Source: Gemmatimonadota bacterium
GTDB lineage: Bacteria > Gemmatimonadota > Gemmatimonadetes > Palauibacterales > Palauibacteraceae
Length of the DNA stretch: 64,000 nucleotides
Direction of reading: 5' to 3'
Assembly (NCBI GenBank): GCA_021295785.1
Contig: JAGWBR010000001.1
Span: forward strand, 96,552 to 160,551
Positions within the stretch are counted from its first letter, which is position 1. The number at the start of each line of letters is the position of its first letter. The notes under the pieces were generated by a model, which saw only the letters and a program-made list of their open reading frames with translations, had not been told where the DNA came from and did not search any database. The position numbers and the translations under genes are program-made. Shown one piece after another: positions 47,212 to 56,601 of this stretch.

Positions 47212-48465
47212 ATGAGCCAGTTGAGCCGAAGGCGTTTTTTGCAGACAACCGCCGCGGCGGGTTTGGTGGCTGTACCGGGGGCGGGCGCGATCGCGTGCAG
47301 TCCGTCAACGGCCGGGGAATCGGCCGACGCGGGGACGGGCCAGGTCGATGACCCGCTTGGCATACGCGGCGAGTTCCCCGTTACAGAGGAGTTTGCTTAC
47401 CTGAACACCGCCTCGGTGGGTCCGCTGCCGGTGCCCGTTCGCGACGCGCTGGCGGAGTACGCGGATCAGAAGATGCGCCGCCGGGCTTCGGGATCCCTTG
47501 GCGAGGCAGTCAACCGGGCCCGGACGAAATTCGCATCGCTTTTCGGTGCCGATGAAAACGAAATCGCGTTTCTCTACGCCACCAGCGGCGCGGAGAACAT
47601 CATCGTTAATGCGATCGACTGGCAGCCGGGCGACAACGTCGTAATCGACGAATTGCACTTCGTTACCACGTTTGTCTTGTACCGGGAGCTCGAACGGCGC
47701 GCGGGCGTTGAACCGCGAATCGTCCGGGCGACGGGCGGCGCGGTAACCGCCGAGGATTTCGCGGCTCGCACCGACCATCGCACCCGCCTCCTCAGCGTGG
47801 CCTGGGTATCAAACCGAAACGGCTTCCGCCATGACCTGCCCAAGCTGGCGGAGTTGGCTCATTCCCGCGGTGCGTTCCTCTACGCAGACGCGATCCAGGC
47901 ATGGGGCCAGTTCCCCGTCAACCTCCACGATGAAGGGGTCGATTTCGCGTGCGGCAACGGCTACAAGTGGCTTCATGCCGATTTCGGGTGTGCGCCCTTC
48001 TACGTCCGGCGCGAGCACCTCGACTGGATGGCCGCGGATCGCTTCGGCCACCGGCAGGTCGCGGAGAGCCTGCCAGACCACCGGTTCCGGCTCAAGACCG
48101 ACGCGGAGAAACTGGAGTACGCCAACCCCGCCTACGGGCCAACCACGGCGCTGGCGGCCGCACTGGATTTCATCGAATCAGTGGGCACGCAGCGGATCGC
48201 GGGTCACACCCATTCGTTGGCAGCTGATCTGCGGGGCCGCGCCGAAGCACTGGGAATGGATCTCTTCACGCCACCCGACAACCCGTCGGCAATCGTCAGT
48301 TTCTACCACGGGTTGGACCCCGAAGTGCTCGGCGCGGCCCTGAACGCGGAAGGCGTCCAGTTCTCCTTCCAGGAGGATGGGCGCCTTCTGCGGGCAGCAA
48401 TCGCAATGTTCAACAACCGGGCGGACGTTGACCGCCTGCTGGGGGTTGTTCGGGCCCTCGTCTGA
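47212..48465 (+). CDS. Tat-exported class V aminotransferase-fold PLP protein
   Basis: A 417-residue protein. N-terminal twin-arginine signal SRRRFLQTTAAAGLVAVPG leading into a lipobox-like AIAC (Cys29), then a fold-type I PLP enzyme of the class V (isopenicillin-N epimerase/cysteine desulfurase-like) group: YLNTASVGPLPVPV, ATSGAENIIVNAI, YADAIQAWGQFPVNL, and the presumed PLP lysine Lys252 in GNGYKWLHADFGCAPFYV. ATG 47212 follows AAGGAG by eight bases. An extracytoplasmic PLP enzyme is unusual; substrate unknown. Confidence 0.85.
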   Translation: MSQLSRRRFLQTTAAAGLVAVPGAGAIACSPSTAGESADAGTGQVDDPLGIRGEFPVTEEFAYLNTASVGPLPVPVRDALAEYADQKMRRRASGSLGEAVNRARTKFASLFGADENEIAFLYATSGAENIIVNAIDWQPGDNVVIDELHFVTTFVLYRELERRAGVEPRIVRATGGAVTAEDFAARTDHRTRLLSVAWVSNRNGFRHDLPKLAELAHSRGAFLYADAIQAWGQFPVNLHDEGVDFACGNGYKWLHADFGCAPFYVRREHLDWMAADRFGHRQVAESLPDHRFRLKTDAEKLEYANPAYGPTTALAAALDFIESVGTQRIAGHTHSLAADLRGRAEALGMDLFTPPDNPSAIVSFYHGLDPEVLGAALNAEGVQFSFQEDGRLLRAAIAMFNNRADVDRLLGVVRALV

Positions 48466-48476
48466 CACAGGACCTC

Positions 48477-49181
48477 TTACCGGCCTTCGCGACCCCTCAT
48501 TCGGGCCAAGCCCTCGACGTCGAACCGGTCAATCAGGTCGTGCATCTCGTCGATCGTAACGTCGCGCCCTTCCAGGAACACGGCAAAACGCTCCTCAATG
48601 ATCCACAAAATCTCCGCGCGGCCCCGGCCATCGGTCTCGCGGCTGCGCCGGAATTCCTCAAATGCGCGGTATCCGCGGAACTCGGTGGTAAGCTCCCACC
48701 CCCGAGCACTCTCCTCGTTCACGTGAATATCCCAACGTTCCAGGAAATCCTCTGACAGGATTGCCGGGATCGCACCGAGATCGGCGATGCCGATTTCAAC
48801 GGTCACGCCGGAAGCGTTTTCGTAGTCAGCCGATGCCAAGGAGACCGCAAAGTCGAAAAACTCCTCGCGGGCACCATCGCGAGACACGGCCTCAAATCCG
48901 CCAAGATCTTCCGGCAGGTACTCGCTTAAGACGGTGTGGCCAACCGGGCTGTCTACGAGGGCCTCTCCGGCAAGTTCCTCTCCAAGCCCGAAGAGAACCT
49001 CCGACGCGGCGGTGGCCAGGTCCTCTCTTGCCGACTCCATGACTTCATGGAACGCGGAGCCGGCCTGGAAAGCCCGTTCCATGTCTTCATCCTCACAGGC
49101 AACCAACAGCGGAGCGACGAGGAACACGGCAAGTGGTGCGAACAGTTTTGCTTGACCGGCGGATCGGGGGGTCGAGGGCAT
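48477..49181 (-). CDS. Predicted lipoprotein of unknown function
   Basis: A 234-residue protein with a lipoprotein signal ending in LLVAC (Cys29), followed by an acidic, mainly helical domain rich in Glu, Asp, Arg and Phe. ATG 49181 is preceded by GGAG at seven bases; the longer frame upstream is not coding-like. Convergent with the PLP gene (11 bp apart). Family not recognised. Confidence 0.75.
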   Translation of the reverse strand: MPSTPRSAGQAKLFAPLAVFLVAPLLVACEDEDMERAFQAGSAFHEVMESAREDLATAASEVLFGLGEELAGEALVDSPVGHTVLSEYLPEDLGGFEAVSRDGAREEFFDFAVSLASADYENASGVTVEIGIADLGAIPAILSEDFLERWDIHVNEESARGWELTTEFRGYRAFEEFRRSRETDGRGRAEILWIIEERFAVFLEGRDVTIDEMHDLIDRFDVEGLARMRGREGR

Positions 49182-49457
49182 TGTTTTCTCCAAAATCCGT
49201 GGGGTTTCGTTGACATCGGGGTCGCCAAAGAGGCTCCCGCATGAACCAATGGTCGGCCCTACGCCTTTTTCGGCCCCGGGGTTGCAGGCCGGGCGCGCGG
49301 ACTGGTGGCCGATTGGCCGCCAGACCGGGCCCGGACTCGGTTGCGCCGAAGCGAAGGCGTTACGAAATTGTTGGTTGGGCCGGCAGGGGCCGGCTGACTT
49401 TCTTGCTGGTGTTCGGGCAGCTGGGGCGGGCAAAAGGGGATCGGGAGGCTATCCACC
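49182..49457. other. Divergent intergenic region
   Basis: 276 bp between two divergent lipoprotein genes, so promoters for both should lie here. A + strand TTGACA occurs near 49210 but no matching -10 follows. The inverted GCCGGC pair near 49381-49395 is the only symmetric structure noticed. Confidence 0.4.
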
Positions 49458-50561
49458 ATGCGTTATACCTTGTCGAAATCGTCTATCCGTTTTCGAAGCC
49501 ATGCGGTTTTTCTCCTGGCAGCGTTCGCTGTCAACGCTTGTGGCGGCGAAACAACACCCACCGGACCCGAGAACAGGTCGCCCCGTTGGGTGAACGCCAT
49601 CCAGGGCTTGTATGCCATGATCGACGGGTCTTGGGATATCCAGATCTCCGGGGCTTTTTCCGATCCGGACGGTGACCAGCTCACCTTTTCTTCGTCCACC
49701 ACGGACCCCGGCATAGCTACCGCTACGATCAACGGTGCGATCTTGACCATTTCGGGCACGGGCGAAGGGCGGACGACCGGCACTTTAACGGCGACCGACC
49801 CGGGAGGCCTTTCCGATTCGTTCGATTTCTGGATCGAAGTCCGTCGCTGGTTCGATTTCCTGGACGACCCGGAAATGCCGTGGTGGGTACTGGAAAACGC
49901 GGACCCCACCTACGACGACGACGCCGGCCTGCTGAAGATTCGCAAAACCGCCGCAGATAAGTCCGCCCATGCCATTTATGTATTCGCCCGGGACACCGTC
50001 CCGCTCACCTACAAGGATTGGACGATCCAGGTCCCGCTCGGAGCAGCCGATGTGGGTGCGCACCCGTCCGTGGTTTTCTACACGGGACATGAAAGGTTCA
50101 TTGCTTATCGCCTTGATGTGGGGTGGGGCCTGGATCTGGGCCGAGAAGATGACTCGACGGGCAACTACGTGGTTTCTATCTACGATAGCGAGGGAGATGG
50201 CGGGCCCGGGTTCTACGCCCTGCCCGAAGCCGGCGGGGAGAACGCGACCATCGCCGCCGCCAATCCCGCCGGCGGATCGAACGCGGGCGGTGTTGTTGAC
50301 ATCTCGGTCACCCTGGAAAACCGAATCCTCTCGGGCACCACGCCGGGTTTTTCGGTTGAGCTCGACAGCATTGAGTTTGAAGGGTTGCCGTCCACTCTTA
50401 CCTCCGTCGCGCTGTGGACCAATGGCGACGTGGCCGGCCAGGCGACCGTGTGGCAGCATATCTACCTCGCCGCCGACGTTCACAGTGAGGGCGGCGCCGC
50501 TTTCGCGCCCCCGCTTGTTGACCGGCGAATTCTCGGTCCGCTGAGGCCACCGGGCAGATAA
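49458..50561 (+). CDS. Lipoprotein with Ig-like repeat and C-terminal beta-rich domain
   Basis: A 367-residue secreted protein. Lipobox FAVNACGG (Cys28), then a cadherin/Ig-like module (DIQISGAFSDPDGDQLTFSSSTTDPGIAT, TGTLTATDPGGLSDSFDFWIEV), then a ~200-residue lectin-like beta region with many Trp and Asp (SVVFYTGHERFIAYRLDVGWG). GGGAGG precedes ATG 49458. Likely binds carbohydrate or protein at the cell surface (inference). Confidence 0.78.
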   Translation: MRYTLSKSSIRFRSHAVFLLAAFAVNACGGETTPTGPENRSPRWVNAIQGLYAMIDGSWDIQISGAFSDPDGDQLTFSSSTTDPGIATATINGAILTISGTGEGRTTGTLTATDPGGLSDSFDFWIEVRRWFDFLDDPEMPWWVLENADPTYDDDAGLLKIRKTAADKSAHAIYVFARDTVPLTYKDWTIQVPLGAADVGAHPSVVFYTGHERFIAYRLDVGWGLDLGREDDSTGNYVVSIYDSEGDGGPGFYALPEAGGENATIAAANPAGGSNAGGVVDISVTLENRILSGTTPGFSVELDSIEFEGLPSTLTSVALWTNGDVAGQATVWQHIYLAADVHSEGGAAFAPPLVDRRILGPLRPPGR

Positions 50562-50661
50562 TCACGCCGGTCCGGGCCACGCCAGTCGGGCTGGCCCGGG
50601 GCGGTTTCGCCGGGGGCAGCGGCCAAGGAACACCCACCAACCACCCAAGGAGTGTTCATCG

Positions 50662-53600
50662 ATGTTCCACTGCCTCCGCTTGACTCGTTCGGTTAACGGC
50701 GTCCCCCGATTCCATGTCGCAGCCGCAGCTATCTGTGCCGCAATGGCCTTGGCGGCCGCGGTTTCCGGCGCCGCCGCGCAACCCCGACAGGCCTCCACCG
50801 CGAATGCTGTGTTTGGGGGGATGGAGTACCGCTACGTCGGTCCCTCCCGGGCGGGGCGAGTCACGGCCGTCGAGGGGCACCGGGACCATCCCCACACGTT
50901 CTATCAGGGCGCGACCGGGGGCGGAGTCTGGAAGACCACGAACTACGGGATGGCCTGGGAGAATATTTCGGACGGCTATTTCGCCACCCCGTCAATAGGC
51001 CACATCGAGGTCGCGGATTCCGACCCCGACATCGTCTACGTGGGCACCGGATCGGACGGATTGCGTTCGAACGTGATCATCGGCAAAGGCATTTACCGTT
51101 CGGACGATGCCGGCGAGACCTGGCGGCACATCGGCCTGGAGAACACGGGGCAGATCGGCTCCGTCAAGGCCCACCCCCACAACCCCGAGCTGGTGTACGT
51201 GGCCGCAATCGGGAACCCGTTCCGCAAGAACGACGAACGAGGTGTCTACCGCTCCGCCGACGGCGGCGCGAACTGGGAACGGGTCCTGTTCACGTCGGAC
51301 TCGGTCGGCGCGGTTGATCTGGAATTCCACCCGACCAACCCGGACGTCATCTACGCCGGCATGTGGCGGGCCGAGCGCAAACCGTGGACCATCATCTCGG
51401 GCGACGCCGAGGAAAACGGGATCTGGAAGACGGAAGACGGAGGCGACACCTGGCGGCGGATCACCGCCGGGCTGCCCGGGGGGCTGACCGGGAAAACCGA
51501 TTTCGCGGTGAGCTCCGCGGACCCGGACCGCGTGTACGCCCTGCTCGAAGCGCCCGAACCGCTGGAAGGTCTCTACCGCTCCGACGACGCGGGCGAGAGC
51601 TGGACCCTGGTCAACAACGACCCTCGGCGGCGCCTGATGCACCGGCCCTTCTATTTCACCAACATCACGGCAAGTCCGCATAACGCCGACGTGGTGTACG
51701 TCAACAACCTGGCGCTTTTGAAATCCGAGGACGGCGGGGTGACCTTTCCCCGGTCCCTCCCCACCCCCCACGGCGACAACCACGACCTCTGGATCAACCC
51801 CGACAACCCCATGGTCATGGTGCAGGGCAACGACGGCGGCGCGTCCGTGTCGCTCGACGGTGGACAAACCTGGTCGCCGGTGAACAATCAGGGCACCGCG
51901 GAGCTATACCAGGTGGATGTAGACACCAACGACCCCTACTGGCTCTATGCCGGCCAGCAGGACGACGGCTACACAGTGGCGGTGCCGAGCGATCAGCCCA
52001 CTGTTTCCGCACCGGGCGGCCCCGACGCCTACTGGCGTTCTCCGGGCGGCTGCGAAACCGGGCCGGCGGTCCCGAAACCGGGTGATCCCGACATCGTTTA
52101 CGCCAACTGCAAGGGGCGGTTCACGGTCTACAACCAGCGCACCGGGCAGGAACAGCACTACTACGTCGGTGGCGTGAACCTCTACGGCACCAACCCCGCC
52201 AACCTCCCCTACCGGTTCCAGCGCGTGGTCCCGATTGAGGTTTCGCCGCACAATCCCGACGTCGTGTACCACGGCTCACAATACGTGCACCGCACCACCG
52301 ACGGCGGCCGCACGTGGGAACGGATTTCGGGCGATTTGACGGCGTTCCCCCCCGAGCGTCAGATGGTTTCCGGCGGACCCATCACCCGGGACGCGACCGG
52401 CGAGGAGCACTACTCGACTCTGTACGTGATCGAGGTTTCGCCGCACAGCCCCGACGTGATCTGGACTGGCGCGAACGACGGACCGGTTCACGTGAGTGTC
52501 GACGGCGGCGCGACATGGAGGGACGTAACACCGCCGATGCCGCCCGAAGGCCGGATGAATTCGATCGACATTTCACGGCACGACCCCGACAAGGTCTACG
52601 TGGCCGGTTACCGCTACCTGCTGGGCGACTTTGCACCCTACGTCTATCGCACAAGCGACGGCGGCCAGACCTGGACCCTGCTCACCGACGGCAGCAACGG
52701 CGTTCCCGATGACTACCCGGTGCGCGTGGTCAGAGAGGACCCCGGGCGGTCGGGGCTCCTGTACGCCGGCACCGACTTCGGGATGTTCATTTCGTTTAAC
52801 GACGGGGCCGACTGGGAACCGTTCCAGCTGAACCTGCCGGTCACGCCGATTACCGACATCGAGGTGTACCGGGGCGACATCGCCCTTTCGACGATGGGCA
52901 GGGGATTCTGGGTGATGGACGACGTGTTTCGTTTCCACGAGGTCGATTCAGACGGAATGCCCGTGGCGGACGTCCACGTATTCGACCCCGGCGAGCAGCG
53001 CCGGACCCGCACCTTCCGCAACGGTGGGTTCGATTGGCGCGGCAGCTCGGGCGTTGTGTACGAGGGCGGCGGAGTGTTGATCGACTACTGGCTGTCCCCT
53101 TCCCTGCCGGCGGGAGAGGCCACCCTCCAGGTGTTGGACCAATCGGGGACCATGCTGCGCGAGTTCACCGCCCGCGACCAGACACCGTCCGATGAAGGGG
53201 GACAGGCCGGCGCCATGTGGCGGTTCCAGCGAGTTGGCGGCGGGCGAGGGTTCAGCGCCGCGCCAGGAGCGCACCGGATGCGGTGGGACATGCGGGCGGA
53301 CGGCGGCGCTTTGGGCCAGATGGCGGCCCGGGCCTTGCTGCCTCCCGCCACCTACACGCTTCGGCTGACGGCCGCGGGGATGACGTCGGAGGCCGAGGTA
53401 GACCTGGTCATCGACCCGCGTGTGGCCGCGGAGGGCATTACCGAGGCCGACCTGCAAGAGCAGTACGAGTTCAACCTGGTTGTGGCCGCGACCCGGACGC
53501 TGGCGGCAGAGACCGCGGCGGGTGTGGCCGCTCTGCTGGACGAAGTTGAGGCCGCAACGAACGGTACTAGCGGCGGCAGCGGCACGGATTTGCTCGAGAG

Positions 53601-53859
53601 CCTGCGGGCGCTGGACGCGTCGCTGAACGACGCGGGCGGGAGCTACCCGCAGCCGATGTTGCTCAGTCAGTTGTCATACCTGGCGGGGATGACATCGCGA
53701 GCCGATCAGGCACCGGGGGGCGAGGCCTACGCGCGTCACGAAGATCTGAGGCGAGAGACCGAAGAGGCCCGGAAGCGTCTCGCCGAGCTGCGCGAGCGCT
53801 GGGAGGCCGAAGGCGGACTCTCGCCCGCACCCCGCAACAACCCCTGGGAACAGCCATGA
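50662..53859 (+). CDS. Secreted VPS10/sortilin-type Asp-box beta-propeller protein
   Basis: A 1065-residue exported protein: signal peptide ending near AAAQPRQ, then a large propeller with about ten Asp-box (BNR) motifs of the form S-x-D-x-G-x-T-W, e.g. SDDAGETW, SADGGANW, TEDGGDTW, SLDGGQTW, TTDGGRTW, SVDGGATW, TSDGGQTW. The blades resemble the WD40/YVTN/BNR repeat glycoside-hydrolase-like and sortilin family, abundant in Gemmatimonadota. The C-terminal ~250 residues are beta-sandwich then helical (ETAAGVAALLDEVEAAT). AAGGAG precedes ATG 50662. Its last base overlaps the next gene (ATGA). Substrate unknown. Confidence 0.85.
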   Translation: MFHCLRLTRSVNGVPRFHVAAAAICAAMALAAAVSGAAAQPRQASTANAVFGGMEYRYVGPSRAGRVTAVEGHRDHPHTFYQGATGGGVWKTTNYGMAWENISDGYFATPSIGHIEVADSDPDIVYVGTGSDGLRSNVIIGKGIYRSDDAGETWRHIGLENTGQIGSVKAHPHNPELVYVAAIGNPFRKNDERGVYRSADGGANWERVLFTSDSVGAVDLEFHPTNPDVIYAGMWRAERKPWTIISGDAEENGIWKTEDGGDTWRRITAGLPGGLTGKTDFAVSSADPDRVYALLEAPEPLEGLYRSDDAGESWTLVNNDPRRRLMHRPFYFTNITASPHNADVVYVNNLALLKSEDGGVTFPRSLPTPHGDNHDLWINPDNPMVMVQGNDGGASVSLDGGQTWSPVNNQGTAELYQVDVDTNDPYWLYAGQQDDGYTVAVPSDQPTVSAPGGPDAYWRSPGGCETGPAVPKPGDPDIVYANCKGRFTVYNQRTGQEQHYYVGGVNLYGTNPANLPYRFQRVVPIEVSPHNPDVVYHGSQYVHRTTDGGRTWERISGDLTAFPPERQMVSGGPITRDATGEEHYSTLYVIEVSPHSPDVIWTGANDGPVHVSVDGGATWRDVTPPMPPEGRMNSIDISRHDPDKVYVAGYRYLLGDFAPYVYRTSDGGQTWTLLTDGSNGVPDDYPVRVVREDPGRSGLLYAGTDFGMFISFNDGADWEPFQLNLPVTPITDIEVYRGDIALSTMGRGFWVMDDVFRFHEVDSDGMPVADVHVFDPGEQRRTRTFRNGGFDWRGSSGVVYEGGGVLIDYWLSPSLPAGEATLQVLDQSGTMLREFTARDQTPSDEGGQAGAMWRFQRVGGGRGFSAAPGAHRMRWDMRADGGALGQMAARALLPPATYTLRLTAAGMTSEAEVDLVIDPRVAAEGITEADLQEQYEFNLVVAATRTLAAETAAGVAALLDEVEAATNGTSGGSGTDLLESLRALDASLNDAGGSYPQPMLLSQLSYLAGMTSRADQAPGGEAYARHEDLRRETEEARKRLAELRERWEAEGGLSPAPRNNPWEQP

Positions 53860-55178
53860 TAGACAAGTTGACGACAAGGATGCGCGGAACAGCTTCGGGG
53901 GCGGCGCTGACGGCAGCGCTGGCAGCGTGCGGGGGCGAGGCCGGCGGTGACGGAGCCCGGTCCACCAGCCTGGACGCGCCCGATTACGGCATCACTCCCG
54001 CGGTCGAAGAAGCCTGGAGCGTGGGCGCGCTTGACGGCGAGGCGTGGGAGGTGCTGGGCGACATCGTGTCGATGGATTTCGACTCCGACGGGAACCTGTA
54101 CGCGCTGGACTCCCAGGCAGGGCATGTGCTGGTGTTCGATGTCGCGGGGAATTACCTGCGGACCATTGGCCGCAGCGGCGAGGGGCCCGGCGAGATCGGC
54201 GACGGGGCGTCAGTCCGGGTGCTTCCGGACAACCGGCTGGCCGTCTACGACCGGGGCCGTTTCGCGGTGCAGTTGTTCACCCTGGACGGTGAATATCTGG
54301 AACTGGTGGCCTACGACCCGGCGGATGCGGCGCCGTATGCGGTCGATGACTGGACCCCGGGCGGCGCAATCCTCACTACCGGAGTGGTCACCATGAACAC
54401 CGAAGGTTCGGTCGACGCCGAAGGGCAGGAAAGCCGGTCGGTCAGCATGTCCATGGGCGGGCCGAGTGCAGACGGGCGGCCGGTGTACCGGTTCGGCCTG
54501 GATGGCACAAACGAAACGGTTCACATCGCCGCGGCGTTGCCGCCCGTCGACGAAGATCCGGTGGACGAGACCGGCGAGGGCGTCCAGATCAGCATGAACG
54601 TGCCGCGGGCTTTCACTCCGCCCCTGTTGGTCGCCGCCCTGTCCGACGGGCGCGTGGCGGTCGCGGACTCAATTGCCTATCTGATCAGGCTCGTGGCGGA
54701 CGGAACCCAGGCGGGCGTGCTGGCCCGCCCCGTGGAGCCGATGGAAGTAAACGAGAGCATTCGGTCCGCTCACCGGGAACAGCTGATGCAGAGGCCCACG
54801 ATGACCAGGCTCGGCATGGGCGGAGACGTTCCCCCGGAAGCCGAGGCCATGATCGAGCAGGCCTACCGGCGGTCGCTGGACCGAATCCAGTTCGGGGACT
54901 TCGTGCCGGTGGTAAGGGCGATGGCCGCTGACTTGGAAGACCGCTTGTGGGTCGAGCGTGCGGCGATGCCCGGGGAGCCCGGCCCAGTAGACATTCTGAC
55001 TCCCGACGGGCGTTACCTGGGGACCATTCCCCCCGGTGCACTGGCCGTGCCTGATGCGTTCGGCCCGGACGGTCTCATGGCGTACGAGGAAGAATCCGCC
55101 ATTGGGTATCCCGTGATTCGGGTGGTCCGCATGCCCGCCGCCGGGCTGCTGGAGAGTGCCGCCGGCGCAACTCGGTAG
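53856..55178 (+). CDS. Six-bladed beta-propeller lipoprotein
   Basis: A 440-residue protein: lipobox LAACGG (Cys25), then NHL-like blades (MDFDSDGNLYALDSQAGHVLVFD, YLRTIGRSGEGPGEIGDG, VRVLPDNRLAVYDRGRFAVQLF). ATG 53856 forms an ATGA overlap with the VPS10-type gene, so the two are translationally coupled and probably act together at the cell envelope. Function unknown. Confidence 0.82.
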   Translation: MIDKLTTRMRGTASGAALTAALAACGGEAGGDGARSTSLDAPDYGITPAVEEAWSVGALDGEAWEVLGDIVSMDFDSDGNLYALDSQAGHVLVFDVAGNYLRTIGRSGEGPGEIGDGASVRVLPDNRLAVYDRGRFAVQLFTLDGEYLELVAYDPADAAPYAVDDWTPGGAILTTGVVTMNTEGSVDAEGQESRSVSMSMGGPSADGRPVYRFGLDGTNETVHIAAALPPVDEDPVDETGEGVQISMNVPRAFTPPLLVAALSDGRVAVADSIAYLIRLVADGTQAGVLARPVEPMEVNESIRSAHREQLMQRPTMTRLGMGGDVPPEAEAMIEQAYRRSLDRIQFGDFVPVVRAMAADLEDRLWVERAAMPGEPGPVDILTPDGRYLGTIPPGALAVPDAFGPDGLMAYEEESAIGYPVIRVVRMPAAGLLESAAGATR

Positions 55179-55190
55179 GTGTGCAGCGCG

Positions 55191-55231
55191 GCTGCCGCCT
55201 TGGCTGGCGCGGGGCCAGCCAAGGCGGCAGC
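55191..55231. terminator. Perfect 18-bp inverted repeat, probable transcription terminator
   Basis: Arms 55191-55208 and 55214-55231 are perfectly complementary over 18 bp with a 5-base loop, 12 bp after the propeller-lipoprotein stop. It is followed by T/C-rich sequence (CCTTTTCACC), weak as a U-tract. The palindrome could also serve as a protein-binding site or RNA-stability element. Confidence 0.6.
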
Positions 55232-55292
55232 TTCCACCGTCCTTTTCACCGTCCCCTTACCGCCTGCCCACTCCCGCACTCTGGAGGCCTTG

Positions 55293-56573
55293 ATGAGCAA
55301 CGACCCGCGCCCGTCCAATTCCGGCAAACGCAACCTCGGTCGTCGTGACTTCATCGGTCAGGGCCTGGGAATGGGTGCTGCCGCCGTCGTCGGCAGCGCC
55401 GTGCCGAGCTCGCTTGCTGCTGCGCCCCGCGGTCCGTCGCGCAGTTCGCCGGGGCGGGACCGCGCCAGCGTTCCGATGATGATCACCAGCCACGGCAACG
55501 CCACCGGGCGGGCCGCTGCCGCTGCGTCGTGGGGGATTCTGTCGGGCGGCGGGTCGGCGCTGGACGCCGTTGAGCGCGGTGCCAACATCGTTGAACTGGA
55601 CTCGGACGGCACCAGCGTGGGCTGGGGCGGCCTGCCCAATGCCGATGGCGTTGTGCAGCTGGACGCGTCGATCATGGACGGGGCCACGTACAATGCCGGT
55701 TCCGTGGCCTGTCTGGAGGGTATTCGTACGCCGGCATCCGTGGCGCGCCTCGTCATGGAGCGCACCGACCACGTGATGCTGGTCGGGGATCATGCTCAGC
55801 GGTTCGCTCTGGGCTTTGGGTTCAAGGTGCGGGAGCTGATGACGCCGCGGTCGCGGGAGATCTGGCTGCGCTGGCGTGAAGGCCTGTCGGAAACCGATGA
55901 CTGGGGTCCTGCTGATCACCTGCGCCTTCCCGGGGGCGACTCGGCGGGGGGCGGGGCCGGAGCGCGGGCTTACAGTGGCGGCCGTGCGGGCGGGGGACGG
56001 CTGGCGGCTACCGACTACGATTCCCTGCTGCGCGAGGAAGCTGAGCGCTGGGCCGACTTGATTGAACTGCCGGGGCGTGACGGCCCGGACCGCGACTTCC
56101 TCCTCGCGGACGCCCTCATTCACAAGTACGGCACGACCAACGTCTTGGCGGTCGATGCCCAGGGCAACGTGTCGGGAATCACGACCACCAGCGGTCTGGC
56201 CTGGAAGGTGCCAGGGCGCGTGGGTGACTCGCCGATAATCGGCGCCGGGCTCTACGTGGACAACGACGTCGGAGCGGCCGGGGTCACGGGGCGCGGCGAG
56301 GATGTTATCAAATCCTGCGCGTCGTTCTACATCGTGTCACGGATGGCGGACGGCCGGACCCCGCAGGAAGCCTGCGAGGACGCCGCGGCGATGATCCGCC
56401 GCAAGTACGCCGCGGTGAACCCCGACTTCATCCCCTCCGAGAAATTCGTGGCGATCAACAAGGTCGGGGACTACGGTTGCGCCTGGATGCCGTTCCGCGA
56501 TTCCGCGCCCCGCATGACCGTCGTGAACGATGGCGGGATCCAGATCCACGAGGGAGTCGCCGTCCCCAACTAA
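55293..56573 (+). CDS. Tat-exported N4-(beta-N-acetylglucosaminyl)-L-asparaginase-like Ntn hydrolase
   Basis: A 426-residue member of the isoaspartyl peptidase/glycosylasparaginase (Ntn-hydrolase) family. Twin-arginine signal GRRDFIGQGLGMGAAAVVG, then SWGILSGGGSALDAVERGA, autocleavage/nucleophile Thr281 in IHKYGTTNVLAV, and GRVGDSPIIGAGLYVDNDVGA. GGAGG precedes ATG 55293 by five bases. A Gly-rich insertion (GDSAGGGAGARAYSGGRAGGG) lies before the nucleophile. Substrate may be glycosylated Asn or isoaspartyl peptides; not decidable here. Confidence 0.85.
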   Translation: MSNDPRPSNSGKRNLGRRDFIGQGLGMGAAAVVGSAVPSSLAAAPRGPSRSSPGRDRASVPMMITSHGNATGRAAAAASWGILSGGGSALDAVERGANIVELDSDGTSVGWGGLPNADGVVQLDASIMDGATYNAGSVACLEGIRTPASVARLVMERTDHVMLVGDHAQRFALGFGFKVRELMTPRSREIWLRWREGLSETDDWGPADHLRLPGGDSAGGGAGARAYSGGRAGGGRLAATDYDSLLREEAERWADLIELPGRDGPDRDFLLADALIHKYGTTNVLAVDAQGNVSGITTTSGLAWKVPGRVGDSPIIGAGLYVDNDVGAAGVTGRGEDVIKSCASFYIVSRMADGRTPQEACEDAAAMIRRKYAAVNPDFIPSEKFVAINKVGDYGCAWMPFRDSAPRMTVVNDGGIQIHEGVAVPN

Positions 56574-56601
56574 ACGACTTTGACCGCGAGTTGAGACGGG
56601 C

